The notes beneath the pieces are model-generated. The model was given only the letters and a program-made list of their open reading frames with translations. It did no database searches and was not told where the DNA came from. A stretch of 64,000 nucleotides of DNA from Dactylosporangium fulvum (lineage in GTDB: Bacteria; Actinomycetota; Actinomycetes; Mycobacteriales; Micromonosporaceae): assembly GCF_025137375.1 (NCBI RefSeq), contig NZ_CP073720.1:8766501-8830500 (forward strand). Reading direction: 5' to 3'. Shown here piece after piece: positions 44,239 to 52,421 of this stretch. The first letter of the stretch is position 1; each line of letters opens with the position of its first letter. Position numbers and translations under genes: made by a program.

Positions 44239-45432
44239 ATGGAAGCGATGATCATCGGTGGCGGAGTCGCCGGGCCGGTCACGGCGCTCGCGCTGCGGCG
44301 GATCGGATGGAACGTCACGATCCACGAGGCCTACACGGATCCGGCCGGCGACGTCGGCTCGTTCGTCAGCCTCGGCGCCAACGGGCTGCGGGCGCTCGAC
44401 GCCATCGGCGCCGGCGACGCCGTCACCGCCCGCGGCACCGCGATTCCTCTGCTCCGCCTGTGGAGCGGTCGCGGCAGGCTCCTGGGCGAGGCACCGCGCG
44501 GCCGCGTCACACTGATGCGCGGCCACCTGGTCGAAACACTGCGCGACCTCGCGATCGACGCCGGGGCCCGCCTCGTCACCGGCAGGCGGCTGCAGGACGT
44601 CCGCAACGGGGTGGCGACGTTCGCCGACAACACCCGCACCGCCGGCGATTCCCGGACAACGAGCCGGGAGACCGGCCAACCCGGCAGCGGCCACCGTCAC
44701 GTCGGCCAGCCGGCCACCGCCGACCTGATCGTCGGCGCCGACGGCGTGCACTCACGGATGCGCACCATCGTCGACCCCGATGCGCCGGCGCCGGTCTACG
44801 CCGGGCTGTGGATCATCAGCGGCAGGTCGACCCACCCGGTCGAACCCGGCGCGTTCAACCTCATGCTCGGATCCAAGGCCACCTTCGTGTACACGGCAAC
44901 CGCGGCCGGGACGCTGTGGTCGGCCCAGGTGCCGGCCCGCACCCGGCCCGCCGCGTCCCTCGACCACGAGTCGCTGCTCGAGTTGTACCACGGTGACCGC
45001 GGTCCGGCGGCGCGGATCATCGAACACACCGACCAGTGGCACCCGTTCACCGTGCTACGGCGCCTTCCGTCGGCACCGCGGAGCCACCGCGACGCCATGG
45101 TGCTCCTCGGCGACGCCGCGCACCCGATCGGCGCCGGGCAGGGTGCGTCACTGGCCATCGAGGACGCGGTGGTCCTGGCGAAGTGTCTCCGCGACCGGGC
45201 AACCGTGACCGATGCCCTGGCCGCGTTCGACCGCCTGCGCCGGCCGCGCACCGACCGGATGCTGAAGGCTACCGGCGTCAACAGCGACGCGAAGATCGCC
45301 GGGCCGCTCGCCGCCCGAGTCCGTGACGTGCTGATGCCGGTGCTCTTCCGGCGGTTCGCCGCCCGCGGCAGCGCCTGGATGTACGACTACGACGTCGAGT
45401 GGCAGACCCCGGTCACCACCGCGCCCGCGTGA
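44239..45432 (+). CDS. FAD-dependent monooxygenase
   Basis: 397-residue flavoprotein monooxygenase of the PHBH/aromatic hydroxylase type. The Rossmann motif is MIIGGGVAGPVTALALRR (4-21), the DG motif DLIVGADGVHSRMR (about 163-176), and the GD motif VLLGDAAHPIGAGQGASLAI (about 288-307). It uses NAD(P)H and O2 to hydroxylate an aromatic or similar small molecule. An insertion of about 28 low-complexity residues (Thr/Gly/Arg-rich, about 132-160) precedes the DG motif. AAGGAG lies 7 nt upstream of the ATG. The region before it, with ATTCACT direct repeats at 44204 and 44218, is strikingly AT-rich and may bind the TetR regulator. Confidence 0.9.
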   Translation: MEAMIIGGGVAGPVTALALRRIGWNVTIHEAYTDPAGDVGSFVSLGANGLRALDAIGAGDAVTARGTAIPLLRLWSGRGRLLGEAPRGRVTLMRGHLVETLRDLAIDAGARLVTGRRLQDVRNGVATFADNTRTAGDSRTTSRETGQPGSGHRHVGQPATADLIVGADGVHSRMRTIVDPDAPAPVYAGLWIISGRSTHPVEPGAFNLMLGSKATFVYTATAAGTLWSAQVPARTRPAASLDHESLLELYHGDRGPAARIIEHTDQWHPFTVLRRLPSAPRSHRDAMVLLGDAAHPIGAGQGASLAIEDAVVLAKCLRDRATVTDALAAFDRLRRPRTDRMLKATGVNSDAKIAGPLAARVRDVLMPVLFRRFAARGSAWMYDYDVEWQTPVTTAPA

Positions 45433-45447
45433 GGGAGCGGCCCGGGA

Positions 45448-46497
45448 TCAGGCGTGCAGTTCGGTCAGCCGGTCCGCTTCCGCGGCGACCTCCTTGCGGA
45501 CCGACGCCGGCAGCGGGGTGAACGGCTCCCACGTCACCTCCCCCTTCGCGGGCTTCTTGCCGGCGCGGTACGACCAGACCCCGGCCACCTGCCCATCGAC
45601 CAGAAACGTCCCGATCGACTGCGGCATCCGGACGTGGAACACCTTCGACCGGTGCTCCTCCGGCAGGATCAGCGTGCGGCGGGCGTGGACGAGCAGCGTC
45701 GCGTCGTACGTCGGCAGGAACCGCACCGGCGCCGGGGTTTCGGGGTCCGGCAGCGACCCGTCCGGCAGGTCGACGAGTTCCCGTCCCCGCTCGTCGCTGA
45801 ACCGGCGCAGTTCGAGCCGGTTCAGAACGGCGGCGACGGTGGCGACCGGCAGGCCGGCCCAGTCCGCGATCTCGGTGCGGTGGGCCGGCCCGAACGCGCC
45901 GAGATAGCGCCGGATCAGCAGCTCCTGCGCGTCGTCCTCGGTCACGTCGGGCGGGCCGACCCAGTCCTCGGCGGCGCCGAACAGGTCCGCCCGCCGCCGC
46001 GCCCACGTGCCGGACGGCGGGACGCGCACCATGTCGAGGTACATGCCGATGCCGTGCCGGACGCGGGCCCCGAACAGCTCGTCGATCTCGGTCCGGTGGA
46101 CCGGCCGCTCTCGGAGCAGTTCCCGCAGCCGGGCCACAGCGTCCGCCATCTCGGCGGGGTCGGACCGGTCGCGGGTCAACCGGTCGTACCACTCGCGGCG
46201 GGCTCGCCGGACACCGACCGCGAACTGCCAGAAGTCGGCCCGCGACACGAGATGGATGGTGGCCCGCAGGAGCGTCGCCTGGACGACCTCACGGCGCTCC
46301 AGCAGGCGGGTGAGTTCGGCCCGGTCGAAGCCTTCGATGCGGGTCCAGAGTCCGATGTACATCGACGGCGCGTACTGCGCCTGGAGGCCACCCATGCGCT
46401 CGAGCACGTCGGGCATGGCGTGCGGCACCCTCTCGAGCAGCATTTGGCGGGCGAGCAGCGCCCGGTTGAGATCACGCCAGGTAAGGGTCCGCTCCAC
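45448..46497 (-). CDS. Winged-helix DNA glycosylase, AlkZ/YcaQ family
   Basis: 349-residue protein of the HTH_42 winged-helix family that includes AlkZ and YcaQ DNA glycosylases. The catalytic motif region GLQAQYAPSMYIGLWTR contains Gln39 and Gln41, matching the QxQ motif of AlkZ-type interstrand-crosslink repair enzymes. Other family segments are TLLRATIHLVSRADFW, then RRYLGAFGPAHRTEIADWAG and FLPTYDATLLVHARR. Relatives protect producers of alkylating natural products. GTG 46497 starts right before the conserved TLTWRDLNR; the GTG at 46539 has no better signal. Convergent with the monooxygenase gene at 15 nt. Confidence 0.87.
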   Translation of the reverse strand: MERTLTWRDLNRALLARQMLLERVPHAMPDVLERMGGLQAQYAPSMYIGLWTRIEGFDRAELTRLLERREVVQATLLRATIHLVSRADFWQFAVGVRRARREWYDRLTRDRSDPAEMADAVARLRELLRERPVHRTEIDELFGARVRHGIGMYLDMVRVPPSGTWARRRADLFGAAEDWVGPPDVTEDDAQELLIRRYLGAFGPAHRTEIADWAGLPVATVAAVLNRLELRRFSDERGRELVDLPDGSLPDPETPAPVRFLPTYDATLLVHARRTLILPEEHRSKVFHVRMPQSIGTFLVDGQVAGVWSYRAGKKPAKGEVTWEPFTPLPASVRKEVAAEADRLTELHA

Positions 46498-46540
46498 GGA
46501 GAAACCGTAGATCAGCCGGGGAATCCGGCGGAACGGCACC

Positions 46541-47092
46541 TCACGCGGCGTTCTTGAGGGCGGTCTGCACCAGTTCCATCGTGCGGTCGTAGCTCATGCC
46601 CTGTTCCCGCAGCAGCCGGGCGCCGAGTCCACGCTCTTCCTTGAGCACGCCGAGCAGGATGTGCTCGGTGCCGATGTAGTTGTGCTTCATCGACAGGGCG
46701 ACGCGGAGCGACAGTTCGAGGGCTTTCTTGGCGCCGTTGTTGAAGCGGGTGGGGATCTTGGTGCGGCGGAAGAGGAACCCGCCGCGTTCGGCCGGCTCGG
46801 CGCGTTCCAGCGCTCCCGGGCCGAAGGTCTGCTCGATGCTGGACCGCACCGCGTCGATGTCGATGCCGATCGAGCGCAAGGCGGCCGCGTCGTCCCCGGC
46901 GGCGAGCATGGCCCGCCACGAGTCGGGGTCGAGACCGGATGCCCGCAGGACGGTGTGCGCGATGCCGCCGTCGCCGGCGAGCATCGCGAGCACCAGGTGC
47001 TCGGTGCCGATCGCGTGGTGGCCGAGCGCGTCGGCCTCGACCTTGGCCGTTGTCACGGTCGTCCGGGCACGGTCGGTGAACCGCTCGAACAT
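46541..47092 (-). CDS. Stand-alone ClpC N-terminal domain protein
   Basis: 183 residues consisting of a ClpC-type N-domain (two Clp_N repeats) with no ATPase domain. The first repeat has FERFTDRARTTVTTAKVEAD and GHHAIGTEHLVLAML; the second MKHNYIGTEHILLGVLKEE. AAGGGGAG precedes the ATG. Such orphan N-domains could bind ClpC substrates, adaptors or ClpC-targeting antibiotics (compare mycobacterial ClpC2, reported to protect against such compounds). It is cotranscribed with a small HTH protein 28 nt upstream. Linkage with an autoregulated HTH gene is the notable feature. Confidence 0.88.
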   Translation of the reverse strand: MFERFTDRARTTVTTAKVEADALGHHAIGTEHLVLAMLAGDGGIAHTVLRASGLDPDSWRAMLAAGDDAAALRSIGIDIDAVRSSIEQTFGPGALERAEPAERGGFLFRRTKIPTRFNNGAKKALELSLRVALSMKHNYIGTEHILLGVLKEERGLGARLLREQGMSYDRTMELVQTALKNAA

Positions 47093-47120
47093 ACTGCTCC
47101 CCTTTCGCTGTTCGGTCGCT

Positions 47121-47378
47121 CTAGGTCCGGTCGTTCGCCGGATCGGGTTGTGTGGTGGGCCGCACGGGTTTGCGGCCGGCGTGTTTCTTGTGGACCGCCT
47201 GTCGTGACACGTCGAGCGCGTCGGCGATCTCCTGCCATGACCAGCCCTGCAGGCGGGCGTTGTCGACCTGGAGCACCTCGAGCGCGTCGGCGAGCCTGCG
47301 CAGCGCGACCGCTGCGCGGAGGCCGATGCGCGGGTCCGGGTCGGCCGCTGCCGCGGCGAGGTCGTTTGCCTCCGTCAT
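47121..47378 (-). CDS. Small HTH regulator paired with the ClpN protein
   Basis: 85-residue protein. The helix-turn-helix is GWSWQEIADALDVSRQAVHK (about 45-64) ending with the recognition helix VSRQAVHKKHAGR. The N-terminal 40 residues form a helical, Ala-rich segment probably for dimerisation. It has no Shine-Dalgarno; instead the ATG lies 6 nt from a TAAAGT -10 element inside a palindromic operator, so it is very likely read from a leaderless mRNA. Autorepression through the two GTCAAC-type palindromes is strongly suggested. The same operators lie between this gene and the divergent ABC genes. Confidence 0.88.
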   Translation of the reverse strand: MTEANDLAAAAADPDPRIGLRAAVALRRLADALEVLQVDNARLQGWSWQEIADALDVSRQAVHKKHAGRKPVRPTTQPDPANDRT

Positions 47379-47380
47379 GC

Positions 47381-47424
47381 GTCAACTTTAGTTGACAAAC
47401 AGTCGGGCGTCAACCTTGGTTGAC
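47381..47424. promoter_or_regulatory. Twin palindromic operators overlapping a leaderless promoter
   Basis: Two perfect-arm palindromes, GTCAACTTTAGTTGAC (47381-47396) and GTCAACCTTGGTTGAC (47409-47424), are 28 bp apart centre to centre. On the minus strand, TTGACG (in the second) and TAAAGT (in the first) form -35 and -10 with a 17-nt spacer, and the HTH start codon follows the -10 by six nucleotides. On the plus strand, TTGACA overlaps the second palindrome and TACGTT (47448-47453) lies 6 nt before the ABC gene GTG, though with a 22-nt spacer. Confidence 0.85.
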
Positions 47425-47459
47425 AGGAATTGGCGACAACCCTCTGCTACGTTCCGAGC

Positions 47460-48086
47460 GTGCACCAGGACGTGAAGCTTTACGCGCATGGCATCACGAA
47501 GAAGTTCGGCCGCCGGACCGTCCTCGACAACGTGCACCTCGCCGTGCACGCCGGGGAGATCACCGCGATCGTCGGAGCCAACGGCTGCGGCAAGAGCACC
47601 CTGCTGCGCATCTGCGCCGGCCTCACCAGCCCCGACCGCGGCACCGTCCAGGTCCACAGCACGCTGGGCTACTGCCCCCAGGACGGCGGTACCGTCGACT
47701 TCCTCCTGCCCGACGAGCACTTCACGCTGATCGGTGCCGGCCGCGGGCTGTCCCGGCGCGCGTCCCGGGCCGCAGGCCACGCACACGCCCGGGCGCTCGA
47801 CTGGGAGCCGGACCCCGTGCAGGCCCGCCGGCTCTCCGGCGGCACCCGGCAGAAGCTCAACCTGGTCATGGCCAGCATCGGCGAGCCCGACGTGCTGCTG
47901 CTCGACGAGCCGTACCAGGGGTTCGACCGCGGCACGTATCTCGACTTCTGGGACCAGCTGCACGCCTGGCGCGACCAGGGCAAGGCCATCGTCGTGGTCA
48001 CCCACCTGCTCACCCAGCTCGACCGGGTCGACACCGTGCTGGACCTGTCCCGGACGACCACGCCCTGGAGGACCGGACACCGATGA
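47460..48086 (+). CDS. ABC transporter ATP-binding protein
   Basis: 208-residue short ATPase. Walker A is VGANGCGKSTLLRI (about 38-51), the signature LSGGTRQKLNL, Walker B DVLLLDEPYQGFDRG and the H-loop VVVTHLL. The Q-loop region reads LGYCPQDG. The unusual GCGKS P-loop and short length fit small bacterial exporters of the ABC-2 type. GTG 47460 lies 6 nt after a TACGTT hexamer (candidate leaderless transcript); a TTG at 47430 is an alternative. It overlaps its permease by 4 nt (ATGA). Divergent from the HTH-ClpN operon over a shared operator region. Confidence 0.88.
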   Translation: MHQDVKLYAHGITKKFGRRTVLDNVHLAVHAGEITAIVGANGCGKSTLLRICAGLTSPDRGTVQVHSTLGYCPQDGGTVDFLLPDEHFTLIGAGRGLSRRASRAAGHAHARALDWEPDPVQARRLSGGTRQKLNLVMASIGEPDVLLLDEPYQGFDRGTYLDFWDQLHAWRDQGKAIVVVTHLLTQLDRVDTVLDLSRTTTPWRTGHR

Positions 48087-48781
48087 GGAAGATGTTCACC
48101 GTCGCCGAGATGGCGTTGCGGGAGATCGGCCGCCGGCGCGGTGTCCTGGCGATCCTGCTGCTCCTGCCGCTGGCGTTCTACCTGACCCGCCGCTCGGACC
48201 ACATCGGGCAGTCCATCCGGTTCGTGTTCCTGGGTCTGAGCTGGGCGATGAGCACCGCGGCCCTGTTCGCGGCGAGCGCGGCCCGGAGCATGGAGCCCCG
48301 GCTGCGGCTCGGCGGCTACCGCGGCTGGCAGCTGGTGCTGGGGCGCCTCGGCGCGCTGTGGGGGCTCGGCGCCGTCATCAGCGTCCCGTACTTCCTGCTC
48401 GTCCGCTTCGACCAGCGCGACGTGCGGCACACCTCGATCGCCCTCGTCATGGCGCTGCTGGTGCTGATCGCGCCGCTGTTCGGGGTGCTGCTCGCCGCGG
48501 TGCTGCCGCGCGAACTGGAGGGCACGCTCGTGCTGCTGCTCGTCGTCGGGCTGCAGATGATGATGGACCCGTCGGGCGACGCCTCCAAGCTGCTGCCGTT
48601 CTGGTTCAGCCGCGAGATCGGCACGTATGCGATCGACCTGACCGACTCCGGCTTCCTGTTCCGGGGCCTGGTCCATGCGGCCGTGACCCTGACGGTGCTG
48701 GTCGTGGCGCTCGGGATCGCCTCCGGGATCCGGCTGCGCCGCCGGCGGCACTTCCGGTTCGCCGCGGCCGGGAGCCGCTGA
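48083..48781 (+). CDS. ABC transporter permease subunit
   Basis: 232-residue integral membrane protein with six hydrophobic helices and short loops; the first helix starts RGVLAILLLLPLAFYL. The C-terminal tail is short and basic (RLRRRRHFRF). It has no ABC-2 sequence signature I can name, but pairing with the ATPase gene by ATGA overlap shows it is its membrane partner. The substrate is unknown. Its TGA overlaps the following oxygenase ATG by one nucleotide (TGATG), making a three-gene transcript. Confidence 0.8.
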   Translation: MRKMFTVAEMALREIGRRRGVLAILLLLPLAFYLTRRSDHIGQSIRFVFLGLSWAMSTAALFAASAARSMEPRLRLGGYRGWQLVLGRLGALWGLGAVISVPYFLLVRFDQRDVRHTSIALVMALLVLIAPLFGVLLAAVLPRELEGTLVLLLVVGLQMMMDPSGDASKLLPFWFSREIGTYAIDLTDSGFLFRGLVHAAVTLTVLVVALGIASGIRLRRRRHFRFAAAGSR

Positions 48782-49812
48782 TGGCCGGGCTGCCGATCGT
48801 CGACGTTTCGCGGCTCGTCCGGGACGGCGAGGACCCGCGCGCCGCGGCCGAGATCGAGACAGCGTGCCGCGTGAGCGGCTTCTTCTCCGTCACGGGTCAC
48901 GGTGTCCCGGAGGAGCTGATCGCCCGGCTCGACCGCAGCGCCCGAGCCTTCTTCGCGCTGCCGGAGGCCGAGAAGCTGGAGATCGCCATGGCGCGGGGCG
49001 GCCGGGCGTGGCGCGGCTTCTTCCCCGTCGGCGCCGAGCTCACGTCCGGGGTGCCGGATCAGAAGGAGGGGCTGTACTTCGGTACCGAGTTGGGCCCGGA
49101 CGCGCCGCAGGTGCGTGCCGGCCTGCCGCTGCACGGCGCGAACCTCTTCCCGCGTCAGGTGCCCGAGTTGCGGTCCGCCGTGCTCGAGTACCTGGACGCG
49201 CTGACCGGCACCGCACAGGCCGTGCTGCGGGGCGTGGCGCAGAGCCTCGGGCTGGCGCCGGGCTATTTCGCCGACGGGTACACCGCGGAACCGACCGTAC
49301 TGTTCCGCATCTTCCGCTACCCGCCGACGCCGCCGGACAGCGACGCCTGGGGTGTCGGCGAGCACACCGACTACGGCCTGCTGACGCTGCTGCTACAGGA
49401 CGACAACGGCGGCCTGCAGGTGAAGACGCCCACGGGCTGGCTCGACGCCCCGCCGGTGCCGGGCACGTTCGTGTGCAACATCGGCGACATGCTCGACCGG
49501 ATGACCGGCGGCTGGTACCGCTCGACCCCGCACCGGGTTCGTAACCTGAGCGGCAACGAGCGGCTGTCGTTCCCCTTCTTCTTCGACCCGGGCTTCACCG
49601 CCGAGGTCCCGGCGCTGCCGGGGCGGGCGGCGGCCGGTGCGGACGGCGAGCGGCGGTGGGACGGTCAGGATCTTCGCGCATTCACCGGCACCTACGGTGA
49701 ATATCTCGTGACGAAGGTGGGCAAGGTGTTTCCTGGGCTCAGCGCGGGCATCGGGGCGAGCACAGGACCGGGTACCGGATCGGCAACGGGGACGGCTCGG
49801 GAATCGGTCTGA
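48781..49812 (+). CDS. 2-oxoglutarate/Fe(II) oxygenase, isopenicillin N synthase family
   Basis: 343-residue oxygenase with an N-terminal DIOX_N segment (GFFSVTGHGVPEELI at about 33-47) and a C-terminal 2OG-Fe(II) domain. Iron ligands are His and Asp in GEHTDYGLLTLLLQD (about 198-212) and the second His in YRSTPHRV; the 2-oxoglutarate-binding Arg-x-Ser is in ERLSFPFFF. The C-terminal 25 residues are a Gly/Ser/Thr tail. It likely hydroxylates or desaturates a small molecule. Coupled by overlap to the ABC permease, suggesting a pathway that modifies and exports (or modifies and resists) one compound. Substrate unknown. Confidence 0.9.
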   Translation: MAGLPIVDVSRLVRDGEDPRAAAEIETACRVSGFFSVTGHGVPEELIARLDRSARAFFALPEAEKLEIAMARGGRAWRGFFPVGAELTSGVPDQKEGLYFGTELGPDAPQVRAGLPLHGANLFPRQVPELRSAVLEYLDALTGTAQAVLRGVAQSLGLAPGYFADGYTAEPTVLFRIFRYPPTPPDSDAWGVGEHTDYGLLTLLLQDDNGGLQVKTPTGWLDAPPVPGTFVCNIGDMLDRMTGGWYRSTPHRVRNLSGNERLSFPFFFDPGFTAEVPALPGRAAAGADGERRWDGQDLRAFTGTYGEYLVTKVGKVFPGLSAGIGASTGPGTGSATGTARESV

Positions 49813-49971
49813 AGGCGACAACCCGTTACCGGCCGGTGGTGCGGATCGTAGAACCCACGTAAGGGTTCGATGAACCGTTCACGCAGGTCAGGCACGTGGC
49901 ACGATGACGGGAGCAAACCTGTCCGCGGTGTTCCTACCGTAAGAGTCACCACACCGCGACAGGAGACGGCG

Positions 49972-50097
49972 ATGACCACCCCGACCACCACCACGACCCG
50001 TAAGCTCACCAACCTCGACAGCGAGCAGGGCATGCTGGTGCTGCTCGCGGTGATCGTCCTGCTCAGCGTGATCGGCGTGATCGTCGTCGGCGGTTGA
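49972..50097 (+). CDS. Small single-pass membrane protein
   Basis: 41 residues: a Thr-rich start (MTTPTTTTTRKLTNLDSEQG) and one transmembrane helix (MLVLLAVIVLLSVIGVIVVG, about 21-40). The ATG has AGGAGA at 5 nt, a strong site, which supports translation of so short an ORF. No family known to me; it could be a regulatory micro-protein of a membrane complex. It lies 67 nt before the LCP gene. Confidence 0.6.
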   Translation: MTTPTTTTTRKLTNLDSEQGMLVLLAVIVLLSVIGVIVVGG

Positions 50098-50164
50098 TAT
50101 CCCGGGCGACTGAGAGGTCCGGCGCAACTGCAATGTCCGGTGCCGCTCTTACCGTCTTGAGGGT

Positions 50165-51502
50165 ATGACGCCCGACGCTCCACTCGAACCGGGGCTGCTC
50201 GAACAGGAGCTGCGCGACGTGTTTCAACGCCACGAGCATCTCGCCGAGGATCTGCACCTCGACCGGCCGGCCGACGTCACGTCGCGCCGGCCGACGTCGT
50301 CACCGGCGCAGGCCCGGCGCAAGGGGAGGCCGGGCGGGACGGTGCCGGCGAAGCAGTCCCCGGCGCAGGGGCGCCGGGACCCGAGGTGGGCGCGCACGCT
50401 GATGGTGGTCGGCGCGGTCATGATGATGCTGGCGGGCAGCGCCTTCGTCGCGAAGGACGTGGTGATCGGATACGCGACGAGCAGCGTCCGGCAGGAGGAC
50501 CTGATCGTCCCGGCAGCCGAGCAGCGGGGCAAGCACGTGACGATCAGCGGGGCGAAGAACATCCTGCTGGTCGGCATCGACCCGCGCCCGGACCAGAACC
50601 CGTCGGAGGCGATTCGCTCCGACTCGATCATCATCCTGCACATCCCGGCGAGCCACGACTCGGCGTACCTGATCTCGATCCCCCGGGACACCTGGGTGAA
50701 GATCCCGCGGTTCGACAACGGCAAGACCAGGTACAACGGCGGGCGCAACAAGATCAACGCCGCGTTCGCCGAGGGTGGTCTGAAGACGACGGGCAAGGAT
50801 CAGCGCAAGTACGGCATGACGCTGCTCGCCGACACGATCAAGGAGAACTGGGGCATCACCTTCGACGCGGCGGCGATCGTCGACTTCGCCGGCTTCACGA
50901 AGGTGGTGAACGTGCTCGGCGGCGTCGACATGTACGTCGACCAGGAGACGAGGTCGGTGCACATCGGCCACGACGCCCAGGGCAACACGAAGGTGCCGTA
51001 CCTCCAGCGCACCACCGACTCGGGCGGGACCGATCTGATCCCGGTCGCCGGTGTGACGCCCCAGACGTACCACGTCGGCTACCAGCACCTCGAGCCCTGG
51101 CAGGCGCTCGACTACGTGCGGCAGCGGGAGACCCTGCCGAACAGCGACTACGACCGCCAGCGCCACCAGCAGCAGTTCATCAAGGCGCTGTTCAAGAAGA
51201 TCGTCAGCAAGGACGTGCTGACCGACCCGGCGAAGCTCAAGAAGGTGCTGGACGTGGTCGGTGAGGCGATGACGATCGACTCCGGCGGCATCGGGCTGGA
51301 CGACTGGATCTTCGCGATGAAGGGCATCGGCGGCGACAACCTGCTCACCATCAAGACGAACAACGGCACGTTCTACTCGTCGCAGGAGCAGCCCGGCGCG
51401 GAGGCACTCGACGACACCACGCTCGCGCTGCTGGAGTCGGTGCGCACGAACACCCTGGAGTCGTTCGTCGCCAACCACGTCGACCTGGTGAGCAGCAGTT
51501 GA
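50165..51502 (+). CDS. LytR-CpsA-Psr (LCP) family glycopolymer ligase
   Basis: 445-residue cell-envelope protein. A basic N-terminal cytoplasmic part (about 75 residues) leads to one membrane helix (about 78-98) and the extracytoplasmic LCP domain. Active-site residues appear in KNILLVGIDPRPDQNP, the Arg/Asp motif RSDSIIILHI, DTWVKIPRF, and RQRETLPNSDYDRQRHQQQF. LCP enzymes attach teichoic acid, arabinogalactan or capsule polymers to peptidoglycan. A TACCGT element 9 nt before the ATG may be a promoter. Typical length for actinobacterial LCP proteins. Confidence 0.93.
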   Translation: MTPDAPLEPGLLEQELRDVFQRHEHLAEDLHLDRPADVTSRRPTSSPAQARRKGRPGGTVPAKQSPAQGRRDPRWARTLMVVGAVMMMLAGSAFVAKDVVIGYATSSVRQEDLIVPAAEQRGKHVTISGAKNILLVGIDPRPDQNPSEAIRSDSIIILHIPASHDSAYLISIPRDTWVKIPRFDNGKTRYNGGRNKINAAFAEGGLKTTGKDQRKYGMTLLADTIKENWGITFDAAAIVDFAGFTKVVNVLGGVDMYVDQETRSVHIGHDAQGNTKVPYLQRTTDSGGTDLIPVAGVTPQTYHVGYQHLEPWQALDYVRQRETLPNSDYDRQRHQQQFIKALFKKIVSKDVLTDPAKLKKVLDVVGEAMTIDSGGIGLDDWIFAMKGIGGDNLLTIKTNNGTFYSSQEQPGAEALDDTTLALLESVRTNTLESFVANHVDLVSSS

Positions 51503-51550
51503 GCGGTCACCCCGGAACCGCCCGCCGGGGGCCGTGCGAAGATCGGTTCC

Positions 51551-52411
51551 ATGTCGCGGATCGTCGTCACCGGAGCGAACGGCAAGACCGGCCGGGTTGT
51601 CGTCGCCGACCTCCTCGCCCACGGCCACTACGTTGTCGCCACCGACGCGGTCGGCAGGGCCGGCCACCTCAGTGATCTCGGCACCCCGCTGCTGATCGCC
51701 GATCTGACCGACTACGGCCAGGCGGTCGAGGTGCTGCAGGGCGCCGACGCGGTGGTCCACCTCGCGAACATCCCGGCACCGGGCATGTATCCGCCGGCGG
51801 TGACGTTCAACCGCAACTCGGCCATGAACGCCAACGTCTTCCTCGCCGCACAGGCCGTCGGCCTCGGCAGTGTCGTGTGGTCGTCCAGCGAGACGACGCT
51901 CGGCCTGCCGTTCGACACGCCGCCGCGGTACGCGCCGGTGGACGAGGACCACTTCCCGTTCCCGACGACGACGTACGCATTGTCGAAGGTCGTCGGCGAG
52001 ACCCTCGCGCGGGAGATCGCCGGTTGGAGCGGCATCCCGTTTGTCGGGCTGCGGCTCTCCAACGTGCACGTTCCCGAGGACTACGCCGCCGTGCCCGGCT
52101 ACTGGCCGGATCCGCACGCGCGGAAGTGGAACCTGTGGGGGTACGTCGACGCGCGTGACGTCGCCGCCGCCTGCCGGCTGGCGCTGGGCGCGGCCGCCGC
52201 CGGCACGGTCACCGGGGCGACCTCGTTCGTCGTCGCCGCCGCGGACACGATCATGGACCGCCCGTCCGCGGCACTGCTGCGTGAGGTCTTCCCCGACGTA
52301 CCGGTGCGGAAGGATCTCGGCGAGTTCGAGACCCTCCTGTCGATCGACCGCGCCCGGGAGGTCCTCGGATACGCGCCGAAACACTCGTGGCGCGATCACG
52401 TGGCCCGGTGA
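51551..52411 (+). CDS. NAD-dependent epimerase/dehydratase
   Basis: 286-residue extended SDR. The Rossmann motif is VVTGANGKTGRVVVADLLA (5-23), and the catalytic Tyr and Lys appear in FPTTTYALSKVVGETLA (Tyr about 139, Lys about 143). WSSSETTLG holds the conserved Ser of the triad. It acts on NAD(P)-bound sugar nucleotides or related small molecules; the short length suggests a divergent subgroup. Codon usage and spacing are normal; 48 nt after the LCP gene, so cotranscription is possible. Confidence 0.88.
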   Translation: MSRIVVTGANGKTGRVVVADLLAHGHYVVATDAVGRAGHLSDLGTPLLIADLTDYGQAVEVLQGADAVVHLANIPAPGMYPPAVTFNRNSAMNANVFLAAQAVGLGSVVWSSSETTLGLPFDTPPRYAPVDEDHFPFPTTTYALSKVVGETLAREIAGWSGIPFVGLRLSNVHVPEDYAAVPGYWPDPHARKWNLWGYVDARDVAAACRLALGAAAAGTVTGATSFVVAAADTIMDRPSAALLREVFPDVPVRKDLGEFETLLSIDRAREVLGYAPKHSWRDHVAR

Positions 52412-52421
52412 CACCGGCACG

